Notes under the pieces: model-generated
What the model was told of the DNA's origin: nothing
What the model saw: only the letters and a program-made list of their open reading frames with translations
The model's database searches: none
NCBI RefSeq assembly: GCF_009727055.1
Contig: NC_052349.1
Span: 94,465,340 to 94,529,339 of the forward strand
Reading direction: 5' to 3'
DNA length: 64,000 nt
Origin: Benincasa hispida
Lineage: Eukaryota > Streptophyta > Magnoliopsida > Cucurbitales > Cucurbitaceae
Translations under genes and position numbers: made by a program
Shown: positions 35,801-44,665 of the stretch, piece by piece
Layout: every line of letters begins with the position of its first letter
Position numbering within the stretch: position 1 is the first letter of the stretch

Positions 35801-36706
35801 ACATCAAGATTTCACCCACCAAAATTAGTTCTCTTTCATGGCCATCGATTTTGTTGCTTTGTTATAAAGTAGTTTGTCTTCTTCCCAAGATCTTTGTTTC
35901 TATTATTTTGATTCAACAATTTGGATCCACGAATTGTTTGACTAACGATGTCATTTTCACTTCCGTCGCCACCATCATCTTCAAGAATACATGAAACACC
36001 AAAAAAGTTTGGAAACTGGAGCAAAATTTGATGTGGAGTGAGGCAAAGATGGGTTCTGATGCTCTTGATCTCTTACCAGCGATAAAACATGCTTGCTTCA
36101 GTGAGATGTTCTTCTCTTGGTGTGCTTATACAAAAAAGCAGCAACAAAAAGAAGAAAGAGAGGGAATGGAGAAGGGAAGGGTAAAGAAAAAAGGAAAAAA
36201 AATACAACTTAATTACAATAGACATCTACTCTAAATCTCAAGAACTAAAAGTGTATTTTTACTCTAATGTAAAATATGACACCTCATTTTAAAATGGTGC
36301 ACATTAGTATGTCACATCATTTTTCTGTTAGTCAAGTAATGGTCAACTTAGCTCAGTGATCATTTAAAACCATTTTTCAAACTTCAGTGAGTAAAAGTCT
36401 CTTTTGAAACTTATAGGCCAAATACACACAACCACACAACCCCACCCCCCCACCAAATATATATATGTAGAACCTAAAATGGGGATAAAAGAAGTGAATA
36501 TGAATTGACATGAAATCAAAATGCTAAATATCTTTCCTTTCCCTCATATACATAGAAATACATAAATGATAAATAGCCTAATACACACATACCTCCATAT
36601 TCAGAATCTGAATATAAATGCCATTTCTTAACTTCTTGCTTGGAATTGAAGTTGAATATGTATTTTTCAGTAGGTGGTATCCACTCCTCAACATTCCAAG
36701 CGAGAG
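17693..36706 (-). CDS. CIA30: CIA30-type complex I assembly factor gene, six visible exons
   Basis: Exons in order of translation: 36593-36706, 34747-34797, 34116-34207, 19360-19440, 19141-19239, 17693-17881. They join without a stop into 207 residues. Recognisable family blocks are [89 protein letters not shown] and [14 protein letters not shown]. The family (NDUFAF1 in animals, At1g17350-type in plants) helps assemble mitochondrial NADH:ubiquinone oxidoreductase. Every intron has GT-AG borders except the last, which starts GC. Introns are 1795, 539, 14675, 120 and 1259 bp. The usual start (about 17 residues before ALAWN) was not found; either it lies beyond the window's reliable part or translation starts at the ATG at 36731. 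The frame is open throughout, so the gene looks functional despite the nested insertions in its third visible intron. Confidence 0.9.
18330..18791 (+). pseudogene. LINE relic, probably ORF1
   Basis: A broken frame containing SFRVCH-VGWKAL-like text and later [14 protein letters not shown] resembles ORF1 of plant L1-type LINEs as I remember them. Frames are interrupted throughout. It lies in the last CIA30 intron, opposite in strand to the gene. Confidence 0.35.
18802..19099 (+). mobile_element. 5'-truncated LINE tail with target duplication
   Basis: Encodes the end of an L1-type ORF2 ([19 protein letters not shown], then [10 protein letters not shown]) and ends in an AATAAAAT-rich tail. CCATAGAACC occurs directly before (18792-18801) and directly after (19100-19109). 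The sequence is closely similar to the 3' end of the LINE at 27914-30771. It lies 41 bp from CIA30 exon E. Confidence 0.8.
19141..19239 (-). CDS. CIA30: CIA30 exon E
   Basis: A 99-nt exon encoding [18 protein letters not shown] through GDWYIAK. Acceptor gcacag/ATTTA; donor GCCAAG/gcaagt, a GC donor. Confidence 0.93.
19360..19440 (-). CDS. CIA30: CIA30 exon D
   Basis: An 81-nt exon encoding [15 protein letters not shown] through GRCYIST. Acceptor cttcag/TTTGA closes the giant intron; donor CCACT/gtaagt. Confidence 0.93.
19822..21024 (-). mobile_element. LINE fragment, minus strand, with 3' tail
   Basis: Read on the minus strand from 21024: [32 protein letters not shown] and ALSNEDV blocks, that is, the part of L1 ORF2 downstream of the reverse transcriptase. 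It ends in TTTTCAATGAAAAGATTC and an (AAAAG)n tail at about 19822. Stops and frame changes abound. It begins head-to-head with the plus-strand LINE at 21026. Confidence 0.7.
21026..21679 (+). pseudogene. LINE-A part 1 (ORF2, post-RT region)
   Basis: Encodes [20 protein letters not shown], then [18 protein letters not shown] and [13 protein letters not shown], a standard segment of plant L1-type ORF2. It is cut at 21679 by the copia element and continues at 27411. No catalytic part of the reverse transcriptase is present, so the copy was 5'-truncated when it arrived. Confidence 0.85.
21680..21898 (-). repeat. Copia-1 3' LTR
   Basis: On the minus strand it begins TGTTGAAACTAGGG and ends TTTTTCATCA. 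It is preceded by the tract CTTGAGGGAGAG. Confidence 0.92.
21963..25732 (-). pseudogene. Copia-1 pol: protease, integrase, RT, RNase H
   Basis: A zinc knuckle ([15 protein letters not shown], near 25630) leads into the protease with [10 protein letters not shown] (near 25395). Next come the integrase zinc region ([12 protein letters not shown]) and catalytic acids in [14 protein letters not shown] and VVEQKNRH. The linker at 23332-23898 is followed by reverse transcriptase with an intact YVDD (near 22858), and RNase H with SSAEAEY and KHVKIDRHF. Canonical TDADWAGS reads TDVDWAGS. The parts lie in seven frame pieces, broken near 25120, 24700, 23920, 23400, 23120 and 22660. Confidence 0.9.
25949..26911 (-). 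pseudogene. Copia-1 gag
   Basis: An N-terminal low-complexity part (26385-26911, Gln-rich near [16 protein letters not shown]) is followed by the UBN2-type gag domain with [18 protein letters not shown] and [17 protein letters not shown]. Stops and a frame change separate the parts. Confidence 0.8.
27175..27186 (-). other. Copia-1 primer-binding site
   Basis: TGGTATCAGAGC on the minus strand, complementary to the 3' end of initiator methionine tRNA, abutting the LTR. Confidence 0.9.
27187..27405 (-). repeat. Copia-1 5' LTR
   Basis: Begins TGTTGAAATTAGGG on the minus strand and ends TCATCA directly before the primer-binding site. Confidence 0.92.
27411..27913 (+). pseudogene. LINE-A part 2 (zf-RVT region)
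   Basis: Continues LINE-A after the copia element: [25 protein letters not shown], then a zinc-binding reverse-transcriptase domain [18 protein letters not shown] near 27656-27720, and [13 protein letters not shown] before the next cut at 27913. Several stops interrupt it. Confidence 0.85.
27914..30771 (+). mobile_element. LINE-B: 5'-truncated L1-type LINE inserted in LINE-A
   Basis: The target duplication ATGACAAACCC is at 27903-27913 and 30772-30782. LINE-B begins inside the reverse transcriptase ([18 protein letters not shown]) and resumes after the TIR element with [20 protein letters not shown] and [16 protein letters not shown]. The catalytic block reads [11 protein letters not shown], where FADD is expected. 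Then come [28 protein letters not shown]-type text, a zinc-binding [18 protein letters not shown] near 30325-30380 and the tail FNEMFLH. It ends in a short A run. Frames are broken at about 29275, 29430, 29996 and beyond. L1-type LINEs insert by target-primed reverse transcription, which explains the truncation. Confidence 0.92.
27982..28867. mobile_element. 886-bp non-autonomous TIR transposon inside LINE-B
   Basis: The ends are CTAGGAAGCACAG and, in reverse complement, CTAAGAAGCACAG. GTAGATG flanks both ends (27975-27981 and 28869-28875), or 8 bp with one mismatch. Sub-terminal DNA is rich in GATACG and CGTATC copies. The middle is AT-rich and encodes nothing. An 8-bp duplication would suit hAT, and 9 bp would suit Mutator; I cannot decide. 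It interrupts LINE-B between EK and the GFG block of the reverse transcriptase. Confidence 0.85.
30783..31121 (+). pseudogene. LINE-A part 3 (ORF2 end and 3' UTR)
   Basis: Continues after LINE-B with [19 protein letters not shown] and [16 protein letters not shown] to a stop near 30913, then 3' UTR to the next cut. Confidence 0.85.
31122..31267 (-). repeat. Copia-2 3' LTR
   Basis: On the minus strand it begins TGTTATAATTCTATAG and ends AGAGTTTTACA. Confidence 0.93.
31275..31941 (-). pseudogene. Copia-2 RNase H remnant
   Basis: [37 protein letters not shown] and [14 protein letters not shown] are typical of the copia RNase H end. One frame change near 31600 separates the two halves. The usual SSAEAEY is SSAESKY here, losing an acidic residue. 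The frame ends at [10 protein letters not shown]. Confidence 0.88.
32013..32158 (-). repeat. Copia-2 5' LTR
   Basis: Same 146 bp as the 3' LTR, with two base differences. Confidence 0.93.
32164..32198 (+). mobile_element. LINE-A 3' terminus
   Basis: ATATCAATAAAAAGTCTG and a CAAAAAAA tail complete LINE-A after Copia-2. Confidence 0.7.
32220..33610 (-). pseudogene. LINE fragment, minus strand (endonuclease end to RT)
   Basis: Read from 33610 on the minus strand: [12 protein letters not shown] and [16 protein letters not shown] (end of the endonuclease part); the linker; [33 protein letters not shown] and FQSTFVARG (reverse transcriptase start); then [18 protein letters not shown] near 32690. 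Motif order is that of plant L1 ORF2. The copy is broken by many stops and lacks a visible active-site block. Confidence 0.75.
33640..33925 (+). mobile_element. LINE 3' tail, plus strand
   Basis: [18 protein letters not shown] and [10 protein letters not shown] match the C-terminal end of L1-type ORF2 seen in LINE-B, followed by 3' UTR and an A-rich tail at 33905-33925. It is the last insertion before CIA30 exon C. Confidence 0.65.
34116..34207 (-). CDS. CIA30: CIA30 exon C
   Basis: A 92-nt exon encoding [16 protein letters not shown] through [10 protein letters not shown]. Acceptor ctatag/GAGTA; donor AAAAAG/gtgaaa, which opens the 14.7-kb intron. Confidence 0.9.
34528..34705. repeat. Imperfect tandem duplication, about 88 bp
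   Basis: AGTACTGCAGGTGAAGTATAT is echoed by AAGTACTTCAGGTGCAATATA, and GCAATGGCAACGACCAAC by GCAATACCAACAACCATC. It lies in the CIA30 intron beside exon B. Confidence 0.6.
34747..34797 (-). CDS. CIA30: CIA30 exon B
   Basis: A 51-nt exon encoding [16 protein letters not shown], with acceptor tttcag/GATTG and donor CGCG/gtactg. Phases match both neighbours. Confidence 0.9.
35020..36262. mobile_element. Possible MULE-like element in the CIA30 intron
   Basis: The left end GCAAAAATATACTTTTAAG followed by TCCTTGAGGTT is matched in reverse complement at the right end by GTAAAAATACACTTTTAG and TTCTTGAGATT. The interior contains less AT-rich DNA (CCGCCGCCGCCTCC near 35310) that could be captured sequence. 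No transposase frame and no 9-bp target duplication were resolved. Confidence 0.4.
36593..36706 (-). CDS. CIA30: CIA30 exon A (first visible)
   Basis: Encodes [17 protein letters not shown] and on to DSEYG. The donor is GGAG/gtatgt. A pyrimidine-rich stretch and CATAG before CTCTCGC make a plausible acceptor at 36706, implying an upstream exon. Reading on through to the ATG at 36731 would instead give the start [12 protein letters not shown]. Confidence 0.85.
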
Positions 36707-37300
36707 CTATGACATTCCAAAAAAAGGCCATTAATAGTCATCAATCGTACAAGGTGGCACATACAACTAAGGGTTAGAGAAGGTAACTAAGTAGGTAAAG
36801 CTCACTTAATTGGTATTTATAGAAAGATAATGTTGAACTCTGAAACTGGTAGATATAGCACTAATTAAAATAACCTCTTTTTGTTGTATTTACAGAGGCT
36901 TTCCAGAGTGCTCGTAATTTTGACATCTTTCACACCCAGTCAAGCTCTTACAATAGAAGGTACTTCAGACCTGAATAGCCATAAAAGAAGATAAAATCCC
37001 CATAATAAAACATAGAATTTTCCTTTCAAACAAACAAGCTTCACTCCATACGATATTTAAGTTATAAACATACTCAAAATCAAACCAATGTACTTGCTTA
37101 TTTCCCACTTATGCTTCTGCTTTTCCCTATAACACATAGCGGTTGGACTATTTCTGTTAATAAGTTTTTTTCTTAGTTGGTTGTCGTTTCTTAGTTTAAT
37201 TGTTAGTTTATAGGTAGTACCTGCCTTGAAGCCTACATGTCTCTTGCAGCATGGTGCTTAAGCATATTTGGCAAGCACAGTAGACATCAATAAAGAGCCA
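36707..37300. other. Region upstream of the first visible CIA30 exon
   Basis: No further exon with the expected N-terminal sequence was recognised. Sequence is AT-rich with no clear repeat. Confidence 0.4.
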
Positions 37301-37319
37301 CCTAGAATCGACTATATGA

Positions 37320-37625
37320 TGTTATGGAGGGATATCATAGATGTTTTCCTTAAAGATCTCCCTGCGACGCTTCCAACTCAACAAATGGACTTCTATTAGA
37401 TCTGCTATCTAGGACAATCGCATTGTAAATCAACTTATCGAATGGCAGTCGTCAAGCAGAAGAAGTTCGTTCAAGGTGCAGTTGGAGGAACTTAAGGACA
37501 AGGGATTTATTCATTCTAGTGCGTCCCTTGAGGTACACTAGTTTTTTTTTGCGAAGAAAAAAGTGGTTCACTCGGACTTTCTATTGATTATTGAGAGTTA
37601 AACAAGATGCATTGTCTTTTTCGGT
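37320..37625 (+). pseudogene. Ty3/gypsy reverse transcriptase relic
   Basis: DIIDVFLKDLPATLPTQQ, then YRMAVVKQKK, GFI-type text and SGSLGLSIDY-ELNK across frame breaks follow the order of the start of gypsy reverse transcriptase (family form ends CIDYRELNK). It is short and heavily mutated. Confidence 0.7.
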
Positions 37626-38055
37626 AGCTCAAACATAAGAACTCCAGAGTTAAGTGTGCTTGACTTGGAGTAATTTTATGTTGGGTGACTAATGACCCTC
37701 ATTTATATAGCATATTTACCCCTAAAGCAATATAGAAGAAGAGCATAGATAAAGAACTTCGTTGTTCGACCCAAGACATCGGGCGACGTCTATAAAACCA
37801 CTAGATTGTGTACTGATTTATTTAAGTTTGAATTAGCCAGAGACATTTAGGTTTAGTTGCATAGACTCCTAAAAGTGCTCTAAAAAAAGGTTGGATAGGA
37901 GGAAAATTCAGTTTACTGTGCAAAGTGTAAGGTAGGTTGCAAGCACAAAGGGAGCATAATTTCCTTAACAGGCTGAAACAAATTTGAATCCCTCTTTCTT
38001 TTATTCATTTCTTTTATCAACCTTATCTACTGTTTTTTTCCAAACAACACCCGTC
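37626..38055. other. Unassigned, probably decayed retrotransposon
   Basis: No readable domain. It lies between gypsy and LINE relics. Confidence 0.35.
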
Positions 38056-39590
38056 ACAAACTATCTTTCTGGTGGGTATCAATAGTGAAGAGGAGAAGAT
38101 TAAAAGGTGGACTGAGTGGATTGGTTGTGAGATTGGGAGTCTTCCCTCTTTTTACTTGGGCCTTCCTCTCGGGAATAATCCAAAGTGTGTCTCCATGTGG
38201 GATCCCGTGATGGACAAAGTTCGCAGTAGGTTGGCTTCTTGGAAAAAAAGTTTTTTTCTAAGGCGGGTCGTCTTACTTTGATTAAGCCTGTCTTGAGTGG
38301 CATTCCCATTTATTTATTCTCTCTTTTTAGAGCCCCAGGTGAGGTGTGTAATTGTCTGGAGAGGTTGATATGCGACTTCCATTGGAAAGGGGTCGATGAA
38401 GAAAAGGTAAAGGCTCAACCTAATTAGATGCGAGGTGATCAAAAAACCAGTTTCTTTGGGGGATCTTGAAATTGGTAACCCAAGGATTCGTAATAAAGCT
38501 CTTTTAGCCATGTGGTTGTGGCGCTTTTATGCAGAGCCCAATTCTCTTTGGCGTAGGATTATTGTTAGTAAACATGGGCCTTACCTTTTTCTAGTGGATG
38601 GATAAAGGGATTAAAGACACCTACCGGAATCCTTGGAAAGATATCTCAAGAGAGCTCCCTACATATGTGCATTGGGTACGATGTGTGGTGGGGGAAGGGA
38701 GAAACGTATTTTTTAGAAGATCACCGGTGGAAGAGAGCCCTCTCTGTGGTTTATTCCCCCAATTATAGCATTTTTCTTCATTTAAAAATCATTTTGTGTC
38801 TGATTTTTTCATGTGGACTGGGAGCTCTTGTACGTTTTCCTTCGGGTTACGTCGTGCTCTTTCCGATAGGGAAACGATGGACATGGTGGCTCTCCTTTCT
38901 CTTCTTGAGAGTCACCCCTTTTGTCTTGGGAGGTGAGATGTGAGAGTTTGGAGTCCTAATCCTCTGACTAAGTTCACGTGTAAGTCTTTTTTCCAGTGTC
39001 TGATTAAACCTACTCCGCTGGAAGAGTCTATCTTTTTATCGTTGTGGAGGATTAAGATTCCTAGAAAGGTGAGATTCTTCACTTGGCAGGTTCTTCACGA
39101 TCGTATTAGTACGTTGGACAGGCTCCTGAGAAAGATGCCTTCGTTGATTGGGCCTTTCTATTTTATTCTTTGTCGGAAGACAGAGGAAGATCTAGACCAT
39201 ATTCTTTGGCATTGTGAGTTTGCAAGGTTTGTCTGAGACTCGTTTTTTCAGACGTTTGGGATGACGTGAGCTCGTTACAAAGTTGTCAGAGCTACGATTG
39301 AGGAGTTCCTCCTCAATCCGCCTTTTGGGAAAGATGTCAGTTTCTCTGGCTTGCTAGTACTTGTGCTATTATTTGGGTGTTGTGGGGTGAGAGGAATAGC
39401 ATAATGTTTAGGGGAGTTGAGAGGGATGCTAGAGAAATTTGGTCTTTTGTTCGTTTTCATGTTTCTCATTAGGCTTCGATTTCGAAGGCTTTTTGTAGTT
39501 TACCTTTAGACTTGATCTCGTATAGTTGGAGTCCCTTCTTGTAGAGGGAATCTCCCTTTTTTGTGGGTTGGTATTTGTACGCCCGTGTAC
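38056..39590 (+). pseudogene. LINE ORF2 C-terminal half, broken at the adapter
   Basis: GINSEEEKIKRWTEWIGC and SFYLGLPLGNNP, then RLTLIKPVLSGIPIYLFSLF, FTCKSFFQCLIKPTP, IPRKVRFFTWQVLHDR and TEEDLDHILWHCEFARF give the post-RT and zinc-binding parts of a plant L1-type ORF2. Frame breaks occur near 38280, 38430, 38940 and 39236. It stops exactly at the synthetic sequence at 39591, without a poly-A tail. Confidence 0.85.
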
Positions 39591-39628
39591 CTGTCTCTTA
39601 TACACATCTAGATGTGTATAAGAGACAG
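39591..39628. other. Nextera mate-pair junction adapter (synthetic)
   Basis: CTGTCTCTTATACACATCT (39591-39609) is the 19-bp Tn5 mosaic end, and it is followed at once by its exact reverse complement (39610-39628). The two together are the circularisation junction made in Nextera mate-pair libraries. It is library sequence left in the assembly, not plant DNA. Confidence 0.97.
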
Positions 39629-40700
39629 ATACTGATAGACTTCTATCAGTCTCTATCAACCTTTATAAAAAAAATATATATATTTCTTGGCTACTTTGGT
39701 CACAAACTTTGAGCAAGTAGAGGAGGGGAGATGTTTGCTTACTAATTGGATTTTGCAAACCGTTCCATTGGGAATCAATACTTGGAGTACTTCCATTTTA
39801 TTACTTGGTTGACGGTATACACTTGCATTGAGGCTGATTTTCATTTCAAAAGATTTTTACTTTAACTAACCCATGCACGATGTCTGTCTTGCCCATCAGT
39901 GACCTTCTGAAAACTTTTCTAAGAAACACATAAGTGAGGACAAAACACGTTGAAATAATTCGTGTTGATTTATAAGGACTTGTGTCTTCACCCTTGCAAG
40001 CCATTCAAGACAAGTAAAGAGACATGACCAAATTGCAAGGGAATCATGAGTTATCTGATCATCTTAATTTTCTAATCTAGGCTTGGAGCTTTACGAATGG
40101 AATCAATGAGAAACCTCTTCTAGTACAATCTAGTTTTGGAACGAACCAAGACAGAAGCTAGAGGGCATGTGACACCTAGGTAAAGGAGGGGTATATGGAT
40201 GATCTGATATGACGTCTAAATGACAAGAATCCTGAGGATATACAAGTATGGTTAAGAAATATTTTAGAGAATTGATAATTACTACCCATATCAACAAGAT
40301 GCTTTTTTGGTGGGTCAATCTTCGGGACTCCAAAGTAAGCATATTTGGCTTGGGTCAATCTTATATTAGACGACCTCCAAGGAATTTTACTAGGAAATAT
40401 GTTAGGACAAAACATGCTAAAAAGACTTGTGTTGGTAATGTGAGGAAAACGTTCACTCTCGCAATTTGACACAAGTAACTAATGTGGCCAGGTCGCACGT
40501 GATGCAAGCGAATGTTGGAGTTGTGTAACAAATCTAGACTTTGAGCTATAGTCTAAATTGTCCTTCCATGACTTGACGGAAGAAGGCTTCTCAATCAACA
40601 CGTGCCTGCCATGACGAACGGACATGTATAACCGATCCTCGAGCTAAAGGACCTACTAAGCCTCGTGGACAACGATGAACTTCTCGTCTGTTAGGGGAGA
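39629..40700. other. Unassigned repeat-like DNA, possibly gypsy LTR
   Basis: Starts with a short copy of the TGATAGA palindromic repeat. From about 40170 the text (GGTATATGGATGATCTGA, then AGCATATTTGGCTTGGGTCA and ACAAAACATGCTAAAAAG) resembles gypsy LTRs in style. No boundary or coding domain can be supported. Confidence 0.3.
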
Positions 40701-40716
40701 TGAGCCCCAATGGCGC

Positions 40717-42800
40717 GTAGAGATGTCCACGGGGCTTCCCTGTCCCCACGAAATTCCTCGTGGGGATCGGGGCCGGAATTTCCTGCAGGAAAAATTCTCC
40801 ATCTTGTTCTTTCTACCACTTTTTCGTTTAATTTTAGCCAAGTAATTTTTGTTAACAATCTCAAAAACAACAAAATAAGACACCGACGTGCTTATGAACT
40901 TAAAATTCAAAAGCAATAAAATTAGACACAACAAACTCAAACTAAGATTGCGAATATTTAGGTTATAGATTCGAAAAGCATATAGTCAGAGCCAATTTAA
41001 AAAATTAAATGATGCTATCCAACTCTCCGTGTGAAATCATTTCTCTTTAAAAACAAAGTCATGTAGCCCCAATGAGAACCAGTATTCATTTGGGTTTGAT
41101 TCAATGAAGGATTTCAACTCACTCACGCAAACAAACAAAATAGAATGATAACAACAAAGTGTTCTCCCTTCATTTGCTTGAAAATTTACACAAACTTAAA
41201 ATCCAAAAATGTAGAATGATTTCAAAATGAGTACCTTGGAGAAGATGAGACAGAGGAGACAAGCAACTGAAACTAAAAGAGGAGAGAGACGGGCAGCTGG
41301 TGGAATCGCGACTTGCCGATGAATCGAGAACGACAAAGGTTGGGTGGCAGGCATGGGGGGCAAGCGGCGGGCGCTGGGCTGTGAACCAAAGACTGAAGAA
41401 AATAGAGTGAAGCGAGAGGGGGGCGTGCGGCTGGGAAATGTGCGAGGGGGAAAGCGAGAGTGGAAGTGAGAGGGTGGGAGGGGAGGCGAGAGGTTGAGCT
41501 AATAAATGATAAATAATAAAAGATCAGAAGAGAGAGAAAGTGTATACGGTGTTGTGAAGAAAAAAATACATTGTGCGGATCCCAACCCAAAAGGATTTCA
41601 CGATATAAATAAAAGATTACTCGATTGGGAGTAAAGAAAAAAGGCTAACAGATCCTATGGACTCAATTAGCCAGATTTTACACGTCGTTGCCGACTGGGT
41701 AAAGTCACGTCGAAATTTAGGAGACATTGCGTCGCTTATGGTCAGGGATGATTCGACGCAAGGGGTGGAGTCGCGCCACCGGTATCGTTAAGAAAAAGGC
41801 TGAAGGCTGCTGCTAGAGATTTTAAGAATGGTTTAGATGATGTCATAAATAAGCTTTTTCTTGTTACTTTCTTCTCTTTTTTCTTGTTATTTTCTTCCTT
41901 TAGGATTTAGGGTACTCGTAATTGGGTCACGTTGTAAAGGGTTGAATATATATATATACACAAAATATTTAATTATATAAAAATCTATATAATGAATAAT
42001 ATGTTGTTTTTAGTTTAAAATAACAACAATAATTTTGCTCTAGAATCTTAAGCTAGAACGACAAGTATCTAGCATGTCTAGTTTTCATTGGAAAGCAAGA
42101 GTTAACTATAGAAATGTCCATTTTCCCCATGGAACCGTAGTCCTGTCAAGATCTACCCTGCTCGAGGCTAGGAATCCCTAATTAGATGGGAAATGGAGAA
42201 GGATGAGGAGAATTTTCTCCTCATTGACCAAACGAGGACGGAAATGGGGAATACATTCTCCAACCCCACCCCACCTGTTTGCCTGCGAATTATAATTTTT
42301 ACCAATTAGTCTTTTCCTTATTCTCATCATAAATTTTCTCGTACTTTAATACATTTCTAAGATCTATGTCGAAAGTGTCTTAAGATTTAAGTTGAAGGCT
42401 AGTGATTAATATTTAAATTTAAACTTTTAGAAACTACGAGATGAACTATTTTAATTATATCTTTGCACATAAAATATTGTTATCTTTATAAGAAAAAATT
42501 ATAGTGTTTTTATTTAAACAGAAATATATTGGAAATGACATTTAATATAAAAAATCTAAAAATTTTCTATCATTGAGAATAAAATAAACAAAAATTTCTT
42601 AAATAATAAATGAATTGAAAAAAACTAACGGAAAACTTTTCCCAGCGGGGAACCCGATCCCTATGAATTCCCTGTGAGGAATCCCCACCTCAATCCCCAC
42701 AAAGAATTTCGAGGGATAGGGATTGAAGAAGGGGGCGGGGCGGGGATGGGGATGGGGAAGCCTTCTCCATCCCCACCTCATCACATGAACATCTCTAAGA
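40717..42800. mobile_element. Repeat(s) with GGGGA-rich inverted termini
   Basis: TAGAGATGTCCACGGGG at 40720 faces GAACATCTCTA ending at 42796, and both are followed inward by CCCCATCCCC/GGGGATGGGG sequence. A third such terminus, TAGAAATGTCCATTTTCCCC, lies at 42108, so the interval may be two related elements. No target duplication was seen and no transposase is readable. The A/G-rich patch at 41270-41500 has open frames of low complexity only. Confidence 0.4.
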
Positions 42801-42949
42801 GCAAGATCAAGCATATGAGCAAGAGCACGATGAAAAATGAGAAAGAACGTAATTGTTTTAATTTTTTTAATCTATTTCGAATTGTAATCTTATTGTAGAT
42901 TTATTTTTTCAAACATAATCTTTAAAAATAAGATTTTGTTTATATATAT

Positions 42950-43221
42950 ATATATATATATAAGATAGAAATGAGAGAAGAACAAACATAAGAGAGAAAT
43001 GGAGAGAAGAGCAGAGAACATGTGTATTATGCTTGATTGAGGTTTTTTTTTCAAATGATCTCTACAACCTCTGTTTATAGAGTTGTGAGAATGGTGGTTA
43101 CAAAAATGAAACATAAAGAGGGGATAAGATAATTATGGGGATTAATTGGAGAGGTTAATGGATGAGTTTTAACCTATGGAGGTTATGCATGGACATCTAC
43201 ATAATTATCATATTTATAATA
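42950..43221 (-). repeat. Copia-3 3' LTR
   Basis: Aligns by eye with 48449-48714 from GAGAGAAGAACAAACATAAG to the TTATCATATTTATAA end. The outer border is eroded. Confidence 0.8.
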
Positions 43222-44479
43222 CTCCCCCTTAAATGCCCATAGTGTATAGAAGATATATCTAGTTAAAACCTTACTAGGAAAAATCCAATGGGATAAAAAC
43301 GTAGTGAAAGAACAATAGTACATCATTCATATACTTTAATAATTGCCTCATTAAAAACCTTGCTCGAAAACCCAGTGGGACAAAATCATAGTTAAGGGAA
43401 AAAAGTGCAACACATTTATTCTCCCTCATGAAAACATCACTTGATACTCTTAGTTGTCCCATACAAATGTTATGTGTTAACTTCTCAAATATTGTTGTAG
43501 GTAGCACCATTGTCGATAGGTCTCCCAGGTTGTCTCTTGAGGAAATTCGTTGAGTGGCGATGTCGGTACTTTATGCTTTATCATATTCATATAAGAATAC
43601 TATTGGCTAGCCTCATACATCATCAAGATTCTAACATGATTTAAAGTAGTTGTTGTGGTCTGCATCAGAAACTGCCATGATACAAAAGTTCTTCTCTACG
43701 TACTAAGCAACCTGTTTAAGATATAGTTCTTATGGATTAGATAAGTAACTTGCATATTCATAATCAACTACATCACAATTAGATTTATGAGAATAAAATA
43801 AATCCATGTAAACTAATTCTCAAATAAAAACATAACATATGTTTAGCTTTACTCCAATATCTTTCTTTAGAGAAATATTATATTTATGCTACGACAGGTA
43901 AAGTATAAACTAGTAAAGATATAAGTATATTTATTTTCTAAAAATTATGGTTTTTCAGGACGTAAAGTCCTTCACTATTTTTTTTTATATCAGATGATAT
44001 AATTTTTTTTCACACTAAGTGAATGAACCACCGGGTAATGTAATTAGTCCATATAAGATTTTTTATGTATAAATTGATGCAATTTCATTTGCTTTATGCT
44101 TTATTTACAAGCTAAGACAAAACTTATCATCTGTAATTTCTTTCTTAAGAAACTCTATTACCTTTGAAATCTCTTCAAGAGTTTCTACTTAAATCATCAA
44201 TATAATATATAAATATTAAATATTGTATAGTAAATCTTCACAGTGTAGTTTCTTAATAAAAGCATATGGACAAATAAGGTTATTTTTATACCCTCTTATC
44301 ATCAAATATTTAATAAGATGATTACTTTACATTCATCATGAATGTTTTATAAAAATCTCTACTAGATATATATATATATATATATTTCATTCTATAATAT
44401 TTTACTTATATGATTTTGATACCTTTAATCCTTCATGGATATATTATTAAAAGATTCGTATAAATGTACAATAATTACA

Positions 44480-44665
44480 TCTATAAGATGCATGTTAAGC
44501 TTTTCATGACAGTTAGATAAATTAAATATCTCGTGGTATTGTATCCACTAGAGGATAATATGTCTCTTCATAATTAATATCAGTTTTTTGCAAGAACTAT
44601 TATGGAACTTGTCTCACTTTATATATTGCAACCCCATTCTATTTGTTTTTCTTATAAGTACTCAC
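44480..44665 (-). pseudogene. Copia-3 reverse transcriptase relic
   Basis: KTDINYEETYYPLVDT is readable on the minus strand; the copia reverse transcriptase form is GIDYEETYSPVVD. Everything around it is broken. Confidence 0.65.

Noticed and set aside
39591..39628. Perfect 38-bp palindrome as a biological hairpin or transposon end.
   Set aside because: It is identical to the commercial Tn5 mosaic-end junction, so an artefact is far more likely.
41273..41590. 105-codon minus-strand frame rich in Pro, Ser and Leu.
   Set aside because: It is the complement of a G/A-rich simple stretch; no domain, no start context, no splice partner. It also does not supply the missing CIA30 first exon.
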